Below, piece after piece: positions 32,103 through 40,805 of a stretch of DNA of 58,032 nt. The position numbers and the translations under genes were made by a program. Positions within the stretch are counted from its first letter, which is position 1; the number at the start of each line of letters is the position of its first letter. The DNA lies in the NCBI GenBank assembly GCA_964472195.1, contig CAYYJH010000004.1:1-58032 (forward strand), read 5' to 3'. Source of the DNA: BS750m-G4 sp964472195. Lineage in GTDB: Bacteria > Bacteroidota > Ignavibacteria > Tepidaquicellales > Tepidaquicellaceae. Below the pieces are notes generated by a model. The model saw only the letters and a list, made by a program, of their open reading frames with translations, was not told the DNA's origin and searched no databases.

Positions 32103-33731
32103 TTACTCATCCATTTCTTTAATAGCTTTGTATAACTCTAATTTCTTCCTGTTCTCTTCCTCCGTATAGGTATAAATACTTCTCATTTCCATGTACGATA
32201 GAATCGCATCAAGTTTACGGTCTTCCTCTACTGCTATCAGACCCATATAATAATGCAGGTCAAGATTATACGATGAATAACCATAATTCAGGATATCTCT
32301 TTCCAGTGCTTCTGTCAGATACTTCTTGGCTTTATCGAAATTTTTATACTTTTTGAAATAGATATACCCTAATTGTACATAAGCATCAGTATAATTTGAA
32401 TCTCTTTTAATTACATTTTTATAACCCACTACAGCTTTCTTGTATTTTTTCATCATTTCATAAGTGTTAGCTATCTGGTAATATATAAACACATCCATTG
32501 TATCAAGCTTTATCATCTTCTTGTAAAATGTTAATGCTTTTTCGTAGTCTTTAGAAGTAGAGTACACTGAAGCTAAAGAAGAAGACAATGTGTTTAGCAG
32601 ACTATCCGAATCAAATCTTTCCTTGATTGTTATATACAGATCTTCAGCTTTCTTGAAATCCTCGATAAAAACATACAGGTCCATCATATCCTGGTATATA
32701 TAAAACGAATCCGGTTTTAACTCCAAACATTTATCATAATATCTTTGAGCTTTTAACAAATTTATCTGGTTTATCGAATCCTGTTTCAAAGCAAACGTAT
32801 CAATAACTGTCATTGTGTCAACCTGCTTTGAATAGAACCAGGTACCGTACAACCTTGATTTATAATTATTAGCTAACCTGAAATTAGTGTTGAAGAGATT
32901 ATCTTCTCTTTTCTTCAAGAACTCTTCGTTATTTTCTAAGTTTGCAAAGTTGACAGAATTTATAAGTTTTTTAAAGCTGTTTATTGCAATAGCAAAATTG
33001 AGATTGCCGTAAAAACCATAGGAATAAGATGTAACTCCAATAACTTCACCCTTTGTATTAAATAAAGCTCCACCGCTGTTACCCGGAGAAATTGCTGCTG
33101 TAATCTGAATAACCTTATCGAAAGTCCTTACAATCAGTTCATAAGTATATGGATCGTTGAAATCGACCTTTTCGTCTTCTCTTATAGCTGCAATGATCCC
33201 TTCCGATATTGTATATTCAAAACCAAGCGGACTGCCGATAGCGTATATAACCTGACCGACCTTAGCATTGTCTGCATCACCTAACTTTACAAACGGATAT
33301 TTTTGCTGGAGTGTATCCAAAATTCTTATTATAGCTATGTCATTCTTTTCGTCGACAAGAAGCAGTTCAGCATTATGAAAAACTCCATCGCTTGTCTTTA
33401 CAAGTATGCTGTCAAAGCCATCCACAACATGATAATTCGTTCCGATAATCCCTTCCTCAGAAAAGATAAAACCGCTGCCGTTTAAGAGAACGGTATCCTT
33501 ATCCTCGTAGTAATAATAAGAATAATAATTATCCGAATGAAACCATATTGAAACAAGGGCTGGTTTGTTCTGTTCAATGATCTGCTCGGCATTTAGATCA
33601 TCATCGCTTGCTGCGTCAAACAATATTTCTGGAGGAAGTGCCTTCTGTTCCTTTTCTTCTTCCTCAACCTGCGGATAACAATTAATTGCAAATAATACAA
33701 AAAGAGAAATAAAAAACAAATTTGTTTTCAA
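32103..33731 (-). CDS. Exported trypsin-like (DegP/HtrA-type) serine protease with TPR domain
   Basis: 542 residues. A signal peptide (1-20; Cys18 is in INCYP, so a lipobox is uncertain) is followed by an acidic linker and a trypsin-like domain (about 45-260) with His101 (TNYHVV), Asp131 (KNDIAII) and Ser219 (SPGNSGGAL). A helical region with TPR-like repeats (about 330-540) follows. There is no PDZ domain, unlike DegP. It is probably a periplasmic or surface protease that recognises partners through TPRs. Adjacent to sdh by 57 bp, not obviously related. Confidence 0.9.
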   Translation of the reverse strand: MKTNLFFISLFVLFAINCYPQVEEEEKEQKALPPEILFDAASDDDLNAEQIIEQNKPALVSIWFHSDNYYSYYYYEDKDTVLLNGSGFIFSEEGIIGTNYHVVDGFDSILVKTSDGVFHNAELLLVDEKNDIAIIRILDTLQQKYPFVKLGDADNAKVGQVIYAIGSPLGFEYTISEGIIAAIREDEKVDFNDPYTYELIVRTFDKVIQITAAISPGNSGGALFNTKGEVIGVTSYSYGFYGNLNFAIAINSFKKLINSVNFANLENNEEFLKKREDNLFNTNFRLANNYKSRLYGTWFYSKQVDTMTVIDTFALKQDSINQINLLKAQRYYDKCLELKPDSFYIYQDMMDLYVFIEDFKKAEDLYITIKERFDSDSLLNTLSSSLASVYSTSKDYEKALTFYKKMIKLDTMDVFIYYQIANTYEMMKKYKKAVVGYKNVIKRDSNYTDAYVQLGYIYFKKYKNFDKAKKYLTEALERDILNYGYSSYNLDLHYYMGLIAVEEDRKLDAILSYMEMRSIYTYTEEENRKKLELYKAIKEMDE

Positions 33732-33760
33732 ATTGACGTGAGATTTATTTAATATTTATT

Positions 33761-34573
33761 TTATTTGCCTTTCCAGGCAGGCTTTCTTTTCTCGATAAAA
33801 GCTTTCATACCTTCAAATTTATCTTCAGTTGCAAACAGCAAATAGAAACTCTGTCTTTCATACTCCAGTCCTTCCTCTAAGGAAGTATCGTACGATTTCA
33901 GTATACACTGTTTCGCAATTTGAACAGTAACAGTCGGTTTACTGGCAACTTCTTTTGCAAGGTTCAACGCTTCGTCAAGATAAGAATCATCACTTACCAC
34001 CTTCGATACAAGTCCCGCATCGAACATTTCCTTTGCGGAGAACATCTTACCTGTTAATATCATCTCCATAGCTCTTGCTTTACCGATTGCTTTTGTCAAC
34101 CTTTGCGTACCGCCGACACCGGGGATCACACCGAGATTAATTTCCGGCTGACCGAACTTAGCACACTCGGCTGCTACTATCATATCGCACATCATTGTAA
34201 CTTCACAACCGCCGCCTAAAGCAAAACCACTCACTGCTGCTACGATAGGTTTCTTTATTTTTCTCATCCTATCCCAAACGGCAAACTGGTCTTTTGCGTA
34301 CATTTCGATTGCTGCTGCATCTGCCATTTCTTTTATGTCGGCACCCGCAGCAAAGGCTTTTTCGCTGCCGGTTAACACGCTGCAGCCCACCTCAGCATCA
34401 TTATCGAATCCATCAAGAGCGAATAAGATTTCTGTCATAACATCCGTGTTAAGGGCATTCAGTGCATTTGGACGGTTTATTTGTATCAATCCGACCTTTA
34501 ATCCTTTGGGGTTATCTGTTTCCGAAACTAAAATAAGTTTATACTCTTTAGAAAGGTAAGATTTATCGCTCAT
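33761..34573 (-). CDS. Enoyl-CoA hydratase/isomerase (crotonase) family
   Basis: 270 residues. INRPNALNALN is the family start block, FAAGADIKEM the oxyanion loop, and the two catalytic glutamates are in GGGCEVTMMCDMIVA and GQPEINLGVIPGVGGTQRL. The pattern is that of short-chain enoyl-CoA hydratase, which hydrates trans-2-enoyl-CoA in beta-oxidation. The N-terminus has about 12 extra residues before the core. Exact substrate chain length not decidable. Confidence 0.93.
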   Translation of the reverse strand: MSDKSYLSKEYKLILVSETDNPKGLKVGLIQINRPNALNALNTDVMTEILFALDGFDNDAEVGCSVLTGSEKAFAAGADIKEMADAAAIEMYAKDQFAVWDRMRKIKKPIVAAVSGFALGGGCEVTMMCDMIVAAECAKFGQPEINLGVIPGVGGTQRLTKAIGKARAMEMILTGKMFSAKEMFDAGLVSKVVSDDSYLDEALNLAKEVASKPTVTVQIAKQCILKSYDTSLEEGLEYERQSFYLLFATEDKFEGMKAFIEKRKPAWKGK

Positions 34574-34857
34574 ATACGTTTATGGAGTTTAAAATTGTGT
34601 AATAATGTATTACAGCCTAAATTTAGCTACATTGCATTAGAATAACAATGTTATTAAGAATGGAGAGCGAACGGAGAGACTTCCGTCTGATAATTCACGC
34701 GTCATATCAGAATCTTTATATATTCTTATGCATATATTTACAGACGATGAGACATACACAATAAACAACATTTTTTCCCGAAATAGACTTTCTAAGAAAG
34801 TTAAATATAATTACTTTATCCTTCAAACTGCATAAATAAAAATCTTTTCCCGTAAGG

Positions 34858-36327
34858 ATGGATATCCATATGCAATTTTCAAAAATAGGATTCGGCTGCT
34901 ACCGCGTAGACCACCGTGTCGAAGACCACTACAGGGCTTTGCACAAAGCTCTGACAAACGGTATCTCACTCATAGACACCTCATCTAACTATGCAGACGG
35001 CAGGAGTGAAATACTCGTCGGTAATGTCCTGTCTGACCTTATCACGAATAATAAATTAAAGAGAGAAGACGTAACACTTGTTACGAAAGGCGGATACATA
35101 CAGGGACAGAATTACAGGTTTGCACTCATGAAAAAAGAGAAAGGCGAACCTTTTGATGAAGTAGTGGAATACGATGAAGGATTATGGCACTGTGTTAATC
35201 CTGAGTTCCTTGAAGACCAGATAAACAGGCAGATGTACAGACTCGACCAGCCGAAGGACGGCGGTTACATAGATGTGTACCTTCTTCACAATCCCGAATA
35301 TTATCTTGGATGGGCTCAAAAAAACAATGTGGATATAGAGAAGGCAAAAAAAGAATATTATTCGAGAATTAAAAAAGCCTTCGAGTTCCTGGAAGAAAAA
35401 GTGAAAGAAGGAGAGATTAGGTTTTATGGAATATCTTCAAACACCTTTCCTGCAAACTCGAACAAATATGATTTTACTTCACTCGAAAAGGTCATTGACA
35501 TTGCAAATTCCACAAGCTCAGAAAATCATTTCAAGTTCATACAACTGCCTCTCAACCTTATTGAATCGAACGCTATCTTTGAAAAGAACCAGAAGAACGA
35601 TACAATGACAGTCCTCGATCTTGCATCGGCAAATGAATTACGGGTACTTATCAACCGTCCTTTAAATGCTATAACAAATAAAGGCTTGGTAAGATTAGCA
35701 GATTTTAGTGCAAAGGAATTCTCCGAAGACGAATTTAAGAAACAACTGAAACTGGTTTCGTTAATGGAGGCTGAGCTCATAAAAGAAAAGATTGCTAACG
35801 TTGACCTCAAAATAAAAAATATAAAAAAGTTGGAATCGCTACTTTCTTTCGGAAGGACGTTTGAAGAAAAGTGGAAGGATTTTGGGACTATTGAGCATTA
35901 CAATGACGTAATAGAGCATTACTTTGTTTCAAGAATAAATATGCTCATTGCTTTCTTCGAGGATAACATTACAGAAAAAGATATATCAGATTATTTTAAT
36001 AAATATTTGAACGAAGTTTACAAACTTTTTAACCTGCTCTCAAGATTTTATAAAAACAAAGCAAACCAGAGAAGTAAGTTCATACATTTAATCATAAACA
36101 AGAAATGCGATAAATTATTCCATAACCTGAGTCTTTCTCAAAAAGCAATACTGCTCTTGAACTCAATCGATGGTGTAAACTGTGTGCTTGTTGGAGCAAG
36201 ACGCGAAAAATATATAAATGATATTACGCCTTCGCTGGTACACGAAAAGATTAACAACGCAAAAGAAATCTTTGCAGAGATCAAAGAAGAATTACAAAAG
36301 ATGGATTACACTTATGCAAATTTGTAA
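34858..36327 (+). CDS. Aldo/keto reductase-family protein with long C-terminal extension
   Basis: 489 residues. Residues 1-290 are AKR-like: KIGFGCYRVD, IDTSSNYADGRSE (catalytic Asp and Tyr), LVTKGGY (Lys) and DVYLLHNPE (His). The barrel is interrupted by a long insertion after RLDQPKDGG and extended by about 190 residues of mostly helical sequence. The end (AILLLNSIDGVNCVLVGARREKYINDI) resembles the closing AKR segment, so the extra part lies inside the last third. The start may instead be ATG 34870 (MQFSK), with GGA at 34860-34862 before it. It is first in a run with two downstream plus-strand genes. Confidence 0.82.
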   Translation: MDIHMQFSKIGFGCYRVDHRVEDHYRALHKALTNGISLIDTSSNYADGRSEILVGNVLSDLITNNKLKREDVTLVTKGGYIQGQNYRFALMKKEKGEPFDEVVEYDEGLWHCVNPEFLEDQINRQMYRLDQPKDGGYIDVYLLHNPEYYLGWAQKNNVDIEKAKKEYYSRIKKAFEFLEEKVKEGEIRFYGISSNTFPANSNKYDFTSLEKVIDIANSTSSENHFKFIQLPLNLIESNAIFEKNQKNDTMTVLDLASANELRVLINRPLNAITNKGLVRLADFSAKEFSEDEFKKQLKLVSLMEAELIKEKIANVDLKIKNIKKLESLLSFGRTFEEKWKDFGTIEHYNDVIEHYFVSRINMLIAFFEDNITEKDISDYFNKYLNEVYKLFNLLSRFYKNKANQRSKFIHLIINKKCDKLFHNLSLSQKAILLLNSIDGVNCVLVGARREKYINDITPSLVHEKINNAKEIFAEIKEELQKMDYTYANL

Positions 36328-36348
36328 ATAATTCACACAACTTTTCCC

Positions 36349-37497
36349 ATGCAGAAACGACTAAAAATAAAAATTCTCACAGCATTATCTCTGTTAATTC
36401 TGTCCTTAATATTATTATTTATTTATTCAAAAGTAAAGAGAGTAGAAGATGAAGACGAGAAAATAAACACGCAGGTTAGTTATACATCTGAGCAGTTAAA
36501 AAAGCTAACCTCTGCTGAAATAGATACAATATTAGCAGATTTTGGAATAAAAAAAGCGTGGATAACAGACAGGCTTTTTAAAGACACTGTTAAAGAACAA
36601 AATCCGAAAGAAGACAAACAGTCTTCTACCGGCAAACTCTGGTTTCATAAAGACGTCACAATACCAAAAGACCTTTCTGCTCCCGAATTGATGGTTGAGA
36701 TAAATGACTTTCTAAACACCATCAAGCTATCGACTAAAGTCAATGAAGATCCAAAAACACGAAATCTATCGGTGGACATATATTTTTCAAGCGACACGAT
36801 AAAGAAAACTCTTGCAAAAATAAATTTTTTATATTCTGACAAAATCAAAAGAAGTACCGCTGACGTATGTATTGTTTTGAACAAACTGCACAATCTTACC
36901 GAAAAAGAACTGAATAGTGTTTTGAATTCTCCTGAAAAGTATGCTATGATACTTCCTACGCATATTGAAGAAACTGACATACAATCTATTATTTTCGATT
37001 CAAGGAAAGAATACTTGCTTCTGCTTGATATAGGCTCTGATGAAGACATAGAAGCAGACTTCAGAAGTGATATGAGAGTGGAAGACTGGAAATCAAAGGT
37101 GCGGTCGTTCTGTTATGAATATGACAAAGCTGGTGGTATATTGCTGAACGTTCGCAGTAATCAGTTTAAATTTGAAAGCGATGTGAACGAAGAATTCCAA
37201 AGATACAGAAACAATGTTTTTCGTGATACATTATTGATAAAGTTTGACTCCGATGAAGAAGGAGAGAAGAAAATAAATGCTCTCTTTAGTGATATTAAAA
37301 AAAGAGCTAAGAGCGGTTATAGAAGTCTTATATACATGGTTGATTTTTCTTATAATGATTTTCAGTTTTACTCAAAAGAATTGTATGAACTCGAGAAAAA
37401 AGGCTATAAGTTAATGACCTTCGGCAATGTTATAAAGAGGAGAGAACAAAAAGGAAAAGACGTTAATCAAAAGAAAACAAATCTGAATAAAAAATGA
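36349..37497 (+). CDS. Membrane-anchored protein, possible divergent polysaccharide deacetylase
   Basis: 382 residues: one N-terminal membrane helix (about 8-26), a charged linker, and a C-terminal domain of about 220 residues. In it YAMILPTHIEET, YLLLLDIGSDEDIE and a closing EKKGYKLMTFGNVI follow the order of YibQ-type divergent polysaccharide deacetylases. The motif is weak and metal-binding His/Asp residues are not obvious, so if related it may be inactive. Function not established. It overlaps tadA as ATGA and follows the AKR gene by 21 bp. Confidence 0.6.
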   Translation: MQKRLKIKILTALSLLILSLILLFIYSKVKRVEDEDEKINTQVSYTSEQLKKLTSAEIDTILADFGIKKAWITDRLFKDTVKEQNPKEDKQSSTGKLWFHKDVTIPKDLSAPELMVEINDFLNTIKLSTKVNEDPKTRNLSVDIYFSSDTIKKTLAKINFLYSDKIKRSTADVCIVLNKLHNLTEKELNSVLNSPEKYAMILPTHIEETDIQSIIFDSRKEYLLLLDIGSDEDIEADFRSDMRVEDWKSKVRSFCYEYDKAGGILLNVRSNQFKFESDVNEEFQRYRNNVFRDTLLIKFDSDEEGEKKINALFSDIKKRAKSGYRSLIYMVDFSYNDFQFYSKELYELEKKGYKLMTFGNVIKRREQKGKDVNQKKTNLNKK

Positions 37498-37958
37498 CAC
37501 AAAACGAGCACTGGATGAAATCAGCTTATCTTGAAGCTGAGAAAGCTTACAAAAATAACGAAATTCCTGTAGGATGTGTAATTGTTTTTCGAAATACCTT
37601 AATTGCAAAAGCCCACAATCAGGTTGAAACCCTGAAAGACCCGACAGCCCATGCAGAAATGATAGCAATCACTTCCGCAGCAGAATATCTTCAGTCCAAG
37701 CAATTAGTCGGATGTTCAATGTATGTTACACTCGAGCCGTGTGCAATGTGCTCCGGGGCAATTGTATTATCAAAAATAGAAAATCTGTTTTTCGGAGCAT
37801 TTGATACAAAGAGTGGAGCATGCGGTAGTGTGATAAACTTTATAAACAATAATTCTCTGAATCATATGTGTAACGTAACAGGTGGGATATTAGACAAAGA
37901 ATGCGGAGATATACTTAAAGGTTTCTTAAAACCAAAAAGAGAAAAACTTAATACCTGA
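37494..37958 (+). CDS. tadA: tRNA-specific adenosine deaminase (nucleoside deaminase)
   Basis: 154 residues. Zinc and catalytic residues are TAHAEMIAI (His53, Glu55) and LEPCAMCSGAIV (Cys83, Cys86). The length and pattern match TadA, which makes inosine-34 in tRNA-Arg(ACG). It could also be another CMP/dCMP-type nucleoside deaminase, but the GCVIVF...LKDPTAHAEM pattern favours TadA. The start overlaps the upstream gene by 4 bp; the 3' end overlaps the convergent peptidase gene by 11 bp. Confidence 0.88.
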   Translation: MTQNEHWMKSAYLEAEKAYKNNEIPVGCVIVFRNTLIAKAHNQVETLKDPTAHAEMIAITSAAEYLQSKQLVGCSMYVTLEPCAMCSGAIVLSKIENLFFGAFDTKSGACGSVINFINNNSLNHMCNVTGGILDKECGDILKGFLKPKREKLNT

Positions 37959-38898
37959 CAACAATTCTCTCCTCCTCAAAAAAATTGTTTACATAAAATT
38001 TCACCCTATAAACTCCTTTAGTAAGAAAATCATAATTCACGAACAGACTATTCTCCCCTCGTTCAAAAATCCCCGATATTATTTCAGCTTTCTTTTCCCC
38101 CAGGTTGCTTTCGAACAGTATCTTTACCATAGTCTGATTCTCAGAAAAAAATTCATAGATTAAACTCCCTGTTGATATTTTTTCTAAGTACTTTATGCTA
38201 TTGATTTTTATACTGTGATTGTTAGATGAAATTTTTTTGTTCAGATTATCGGATGATTCTGTGATAATCTCCTCACCAGCCTTTTTAATCGGAGTCCATA
38301 TCTCATTATCCTGCAGATGTATATGCATGTTATATTTACTTCCATGCTCCAGGTAACGAATCCCCAATGATTTGTGATGTTTTAATATTGCATTTCTAAC
38401 CGCACGGGAATAATAACTCAAATCTATTGCCAAACCAATGATATGCGGTGATGCTAAAACGTCAGTCCATCCTCTCTTTTTATAAAGAACCTGCTCATCA
38501 GCAGTTCGCATTGCGTCGGATATTCGGATATTGAAGTTTATCTTGTTAAGTATGAAAAGTAATTTTATTACGAAATTTGGATGAAGGTAGGGAAGAACAT
38601 TTTCCTTCATCTCAAGAAAAGGGAAATTCGCTCTCATAAGGGGATAATACACATCGCCTCTTTTTATAAAAACAAAGTTGTCTTGTGGAACAAAATAATT
38701 ATTGTTAGCTGTATGAATGACGAATGAATTTTCTGCATCACCAAAAACTTTTTTTACATACATGTACGAGCAATAAAAACCCGAATCCTGAAAAGATATA
38801 AAATCCCTATGTGAATAATCTGAAGAAACATAACCATAAACATTAACACAGAAAAAAAATGTATGCAGAAATAAAAACAGAAGAAGGAATTTTTTCAT
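37948..38898 (-). CDS. Exported M15-like peptidase (DUF5715-type)
   Basis: 316 residues. A signal peptide (1-22) precedes a domain with SDAMRTADEQ, SPHIIGLAIDL (His152, Asp159) and MHIHLQ (His194), the zinc site order of D-Ala-D-Ala carboxypeptidase-like M15 enzymes. The C-terminal 80 residues form a beta-rich tail (LIYEFFSENQTMVKILFES...GVYRVKFYVNNFFEEERIVVRY), possibly a FlgD/sorting-like domain. Likely acts on peptidoglycan cross-links in the envelope. It follows HPr on the minus strand by 15 bp. Confidence 0.78.
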   Translation of the reverse strand: MKKFLLLFLFLHTFFFCVNVYGYVSSDYSHRDFISFQDSGFYCSYMYVKKVFGDAENSFVIHTANNNYFVPQDNFVFIKRGDVYYPLMRANFPFLEMKENVLPYLHPNFVIKLLFILNKINFNIRISDAMRTADEQVLYKKRGWTDVLASPHIIGLAIDLSYYSRAVRNAILKHHKSLGIRYLEHGSKYNMHIHLQDNEIWTPIKKAGEEIITESSDNLNKKISSNNHSIKINSIKYLEKISTGSLIYEFFSENQTMVKILFESNLGEKKAEIISGIFERGENSLFVNYDFLTKGVYRVKFYVNNFFEEERIVVRY

Positions 38899-38913
38899 AA
38901 GAACAGCGGAATA

Positions 38914-39180
38914 CTAAATTTCCTCGAATCCTTTCTCAAAATATTCTATAATCTCTTTAGAAAACTCCTCTTCATCTTCACCATCGAACCTTAGAACAAG
39001 CTTCGAACCTTGCTCGGCAGCAAGAGTCATAACACCAATTATGCTTTTGCCATTGACTTCAAACCCGTTTTTAGAAATACAGAAGTCAGCTTTGTACTTC
39101 GCAGCAATTTTTACAATAACCGAAGCAGGACGTGTGTGCATTCCTGCTTTATTTATTATTGTGATTTCTTTTTCTATCAA
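38914..39180 (-). CDS. HPr phosphocarrier protein
   Basis: 88 residues, the normal length. His15 in KAGMHTRPAS is the site phosphorylated by enzyme I, and Ser46 in NGKSIIGVM is the regulatory HPrK site, so both are present. It overlaps the upstream membrane-protein gene by 4 bp. No sugar permease or enzyme I gene is in the window; an EIIA-like gene is at 54265. A regulatory phosphorelay is a reasonable inference. Confidence 0.95.
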   Translation of the reverse strand: MIEKEITIINKAGMHTRPASVIVKIAAKYKADFCISKNGFEVNGKSIIGVMTLAAEQGSKLVLRFDGEDEEEFSKEIIEYFEKGFEEI

Positions 39181-39680
39181 GGTTTAAGCTTTGTAAGGTT
39201 ATAGGAATAAAGTAATATTATATTAATTAAAATTATTATAACGAGCAAGCGGAAATATATTCGTACTTCAGAATTATTCAAAATATACTTATCGAGTAAT
39301 AAAAAAATCAACCACAATATCAACGAACAACTAAACATAGCAATCAACAAATTCATAAAACTAAATTCAGCATCCAAAAACCAAAAATTCAGTATTAGGA
39401 TATCAGTAAATGTAACCACCAAGAAGTATCTTTTTTCTTTTTTCATTACAGCATTTTTTTTATCTGCTCTTAGGTCTGATAACATTATTCTGTAGATCCA
39501 AATTAAAAAGAACAAGAAGAAAAAGCTATAAGATATATATTCCGCAGGAAAATCCTTAACAATTCCTAAAAATATTAAATCCACTAATATAGTTAAACCT
39601 GTCACTACTGAAAGGTATACTATTTTGAACGTAATGTTAAATTCAGCAACTTCTCTAAGCCAATAATCAATTATATTCAT
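39177..39680 (-). CDS. Multi-pass membrane protein, unknown
   Basis: 167 residues with about five membrane helices (20-40, 48-66, 90-103, 108-128, 142-160) and basic loops (SDLRADKKNAVMKKEKRY). Not recognised. It sits between a polyprenyl synthase and HPr, overlapping HPr as ATGA, so the three are probably co-transcribed. Confidence 0.7.
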   Translation of the reverse strand: MNIIDYWLREVAEFNITFKIVYLSVVTGLTILVDLIFLGIVKDFPAEYISYSFFFLFFLIWIYRIMLSDLRADKKNAVMKKEKRYFLVVTFTDILILNFWFLDAEFSFMNLLIAMFSCSLILWLIFLLLDKYILNNSEVRIYFRLLVIIILINIILLYSYNLTKLKP

Positions 39681-39710
39681 AGCTATACATTCATAGTTGT
39701 AATAAGCAAA

Positions 39711-40697
39711 TCAAAATCTTCTGCTAAGAAGCATTTGTGAAAACCATTTTAACATCTCTTTAGCATCTGATTCATTTATTCTTTCAAGATACTCATTCGC
39801 TTTTTGGGTGTAGCATTCAACTTCTTTCTGTGCAAAATCAATTATTCCATAGTCTTCATAAATTTTCTTAATATTTTTTATGCCATCTTCTGTGTTCACC
39901 CCTTTATTAACTACAACATAATCCAACTTCTCTCTGTTATTTCCATCTTTAACAACTTCAAGAGCTTTTAACAATAAGAAGGTCTTTTTCCCTTCTCGAA
40001 GATCCCCGCCAATTTTTTTCCCAAACTTCTTTTCGTCAGCAATTATATCGAGAAGGTCATCCTGAATTTGAAAAGCAAGACCAATGTTTTTTGCAAACAT
40101 TCGCATGGTGCTTAAATGTTCTTCTGTGCCGTTTCCAATCAGTGTCCCGATAACCGCACACGTTTCAAGAAGCATTGAGGTCTTTTTTCCTATCATCATA
40201 ATGTATTCACTTAATCTCACTTCTTTGCGAAGTTCAAACTCTTTATCAAAACTCTGCCCTTCGCAAACTTCGATTATACCTTCTGTAAAAGCGTTTGCAA
40301 TATCTTGTATTCTATCAGACTTTGTCTTTAATAAAGATTTATAAGCAAGTCCTACAAGCTCATCACCCGCCAAAATTGCCGTGTCAGTATCCCATTTCTT
40401 ATGAATTGTGTCTCTTCCTCGTCTTGTGTCGGCTTTATCCATTATATCATCGTGAACTAACGTAAAATTATGAAGTATCTCAATTGCTAACGCTGCATCA
40501 ACAGCATCATCAAACTTCCCTTCAAAAGCTTCGCAGGAAAGAATAAGTATCATTGGTCTGATTCTTTTCCCGCCCCCGGATAAAATATATTTCAGTGGTT
40601 CGTATAAACTCTTAGGCTTTTCTTTATCTATAAATGAAAAAAGCCTTTCGTCAATCTGGGTTTTGTAACTAATGTACTGCTCGTAATAATCATTCAT
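39711..40697 (-). CDS. Polyprenyl diphosphate synthase
   Basis: 328 residues, trans-isoprenyl synthase. First Asp-rich motif LVHDDIMDKADTRRG, second FQIQDDLLDIIAD, and GGGKRIRPM near the N-terminus. It condenses isopentenyl diphosphate units from the MEP pathway (ispF in this window) into an octaprenyl- or farnesyl-type chain for quinones or lipid carriers; residues before the first Asp motif would set length, not resolved here. First in a run with the membrane protein, HPr and peptidase genes. Confidence 0.94.
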   Translation of the reverse strand: MNDYYEQYISYKTQIDERLFSFIDKEKPKSLYEPLKYILSGGGKRIRPMILILSCEAFEGKFDDAVDAALAIEILHNFTLVHDDIMDKADTRRGRDTIHKKWDTDTAILAGDELVGLAYKSLLKTKSDRIQDIANAFTEGIIEVCEGQSFDKEFELRKEVRLSEYIMMIGKKTSMLLETCAVIGTLIGNGTEEHLSTMRMFAKNIGLAFQIQDDLLDIIADEKKFGKKIGGDLREGKKTFLLLKALEVVKDGNNREKLDYVVVNKGVNTEDGIKNIKKIYEDYGIIDFAQKEVECYTQKANEYLERINESDAKEMLKWFSQMLLSRRF

Positions 40698-40805
40698 TGA
40701 ATTTCAACATTTATAATTCGTCAAATCTATTTAAGTTGTTTTTAAAATATTTAATGTATAAAATATTTCCTTTTAGAATATTTATCCATTTAATTTAATA
40801 ATAAT

